Shown here: positions 63,117 through 64,000 of the stretch, one piece after another
How positions within the stretch are numbered: the stretch's first letter is position 1
Layout of the letters: each line of letters opens with the position of its first letter
Assembly: GCA_037176725.1 (NCBI GenBank)
Contig: JAZBRS010000054.1
Span: 16,510,001-16,574,000, forward strand
Length of the DNA: 64,000 nt
Source: Posidonia oceanica
Lineage: Eukaryota; Streptophyta; Magnoliopsida; Alismatales; Posidoniaceae
Reading direction: 5' to 3'
Translations under genes and position numbers: made by a program
Notes under the pieces: model-generated
What the model was told of the DNA's origin: nothing
Database searches by the model: none
The model's input: only the letters and a program-made list of their open reading frames with translations

Positions 63117-63132
63117 TTGGAGTAGTAGTAGT

Positions 63133-64000
63133 CTAAAGAAGTCGATCGTACTCGGCCTGAGTAATGGTTACAATGTCTTCCAATGAAAACTCCTCTGTAA
63201 CATTATTAGCCTGGTCTGACCTACCAAATTTTGCCCAGCATCGATCTAAGGAGTGATTCGTACGCCCGCGGTGATCACATTTGAAATTGCCCCGCCGAGC
63301 ATTACGTCCGCCTCCGGAATCACAGCCCCGGCCACGACCACGACCACGTCCTGTATCACGTTCACGGCCATAGGTAGCCAAAGCAGACTGATCATTTTGC
63401 ACTATAGGAGTCCCTGTAGTGATTCGTAATACTCGAGAAAATACGGTGGTTAATGAAGGAACAGTGTCGCCACCAAAAATATGACTACGCACCTGTGAAG
63501 CCAACTCTGGTCTGAGAGCAGATAGAAACTTGGCTACAACAAGTTCCTCCCGATATTCCCGCATAACGATAATGTCGGGGACAAGTGGCTGATAAATTTC
63601 TAACTCATCCAGCAAGACACGAATAGAAGTATAAAGCTATTGAACAAACTAGTCGTCCTATTTCAAGGCAAAGAATTGATCATACAGTTCGGCAACTCGT
63701 GCAATATTCTTCTCATGTGCGTAAGTGGCCTTCAACGTATCCCAAATTTTCTTTACAGTAGAAAGCATGACGACACCGCGAGAAATGTGTGGTTCCATAC
63801 TGTTCACCAACCACGTGATAACACCGTAATCAGATGCCAACCAGTCATCAAATTCCAAAGCCTTAATATCAGATGGATCTTGCATGATATGTTTGATTTT
63901 CCTATGAGCCCCAAGGAAAACCTGAATAGATTTTACTCATATAATATAATTTTTTCCATCAAGTTTGATGGACGTACCACTGAGATTACGTAACAATACA
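63133..64000 (-). pseudogene. Copia element 2 gag, cut by window edge
   Basis: Reads IKLDGKNYII, a TGA where Trp is expected, then VKSIQVFLGAHRKIKHIM, ITWLVNSMEPHISRGVVML, KKIWDTLKATYAHEKNIARV and LDELEIYQPLVPDII. Then a Gly/Arg-rich linker and zinc knuckle CDHRGRTNHSLDRCW with the second Cys changed to Arg. Confidence 0.8.

Larger units (their letters stand above)
59817..64000 (-). mobile_element. Ty1/copia element 2, 5' end beyond window
   Basis: Same broad family as copia element 1, opposite strand. 3' LTR, polypurine tract, RNase H, RT, integrase and gag are visible in that order from left to right. The window ends inside the start of gag, so the 5' LTR and right target duplication cannot be checked; the left flank is ATATC. 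Confidence 0.88.

Overview
This is nuclear DNA from a flowering plant, read from spliced genes with GT..AG introns, plant-specific protein families (a GRF transcription factor, an XS-domain protein, a Rhizobiales-like phosphatase) and a dense load of degenerate plant LTR retrotransposons. The species cannot be told from the sequence. No bacterial, organellar or CRISPR features were seen. All coordinates were read by eye.

Region 1 (1-30,700) is a tandem triplication of a unit of roughly 8 kb. Copy I runs to about 14,735 and its start lies outside the window; copy II is about 14,736-22,515; copy III is about 22,516-30,700. Each copy has the 3' tail of a LINE, a 175-200 bp direct repeat, a 3.08 kb solo LTR with 5-bp target duplication CCAAG that splits an exon-like block of an unidentified minus-strand gene, and further exon-like sequence. 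Copy-specific insertions sit on top: a hAT-like element (1171-1872) and a 7.8 kb Ty3/gypsy element (3655-11475), both only in copy I with empty sites in II and III; a LINE with a long target duplication in I and III but not II; and a 205-bp GA tract in II.

Region 2 (30,700-41,300) holds two host genes transcribed toward each other: a four-exon RLPH2-type PPP phosphatase (+) with a complete 309-residue reading frame, whose 5' flank is made of the triplicated repeat, and a four-exon GROWTH-REGULATING FACTOR gene (-) with QLQ and WRC domains and a miR396 target site. A candidate Harbinger-like element and a LINE remnant follow.

Region 3 (42,181-52,347) is a 10.2 kb chromovirus-type Ty3/gypsy element (-) with both LTRs, a 5-bp target duplication, a near-complete pol broken by in-frame stops, a gag split by a 1.4 kb insertion that carries a TATA box and a cluster of hairpins, and an unexpected 131-residue frame in the leader.

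Region 4 (53,488-64,000) has two related, short-LTR Ty1/copia elements pointing toward each other. The first is complete at both ends; the second runs out of the window. Between them are the last two visible exons of an XS-domain gene, whose 5' part must lie beyond the second element.

Overall the window is a record of TE insertion, solo-LTR formation and segmental duplication next to two apparently intact regulatory genes. I see no clear new gene system. The most unusual structure is the covarying hairpin cluster at 48,341-48,653.
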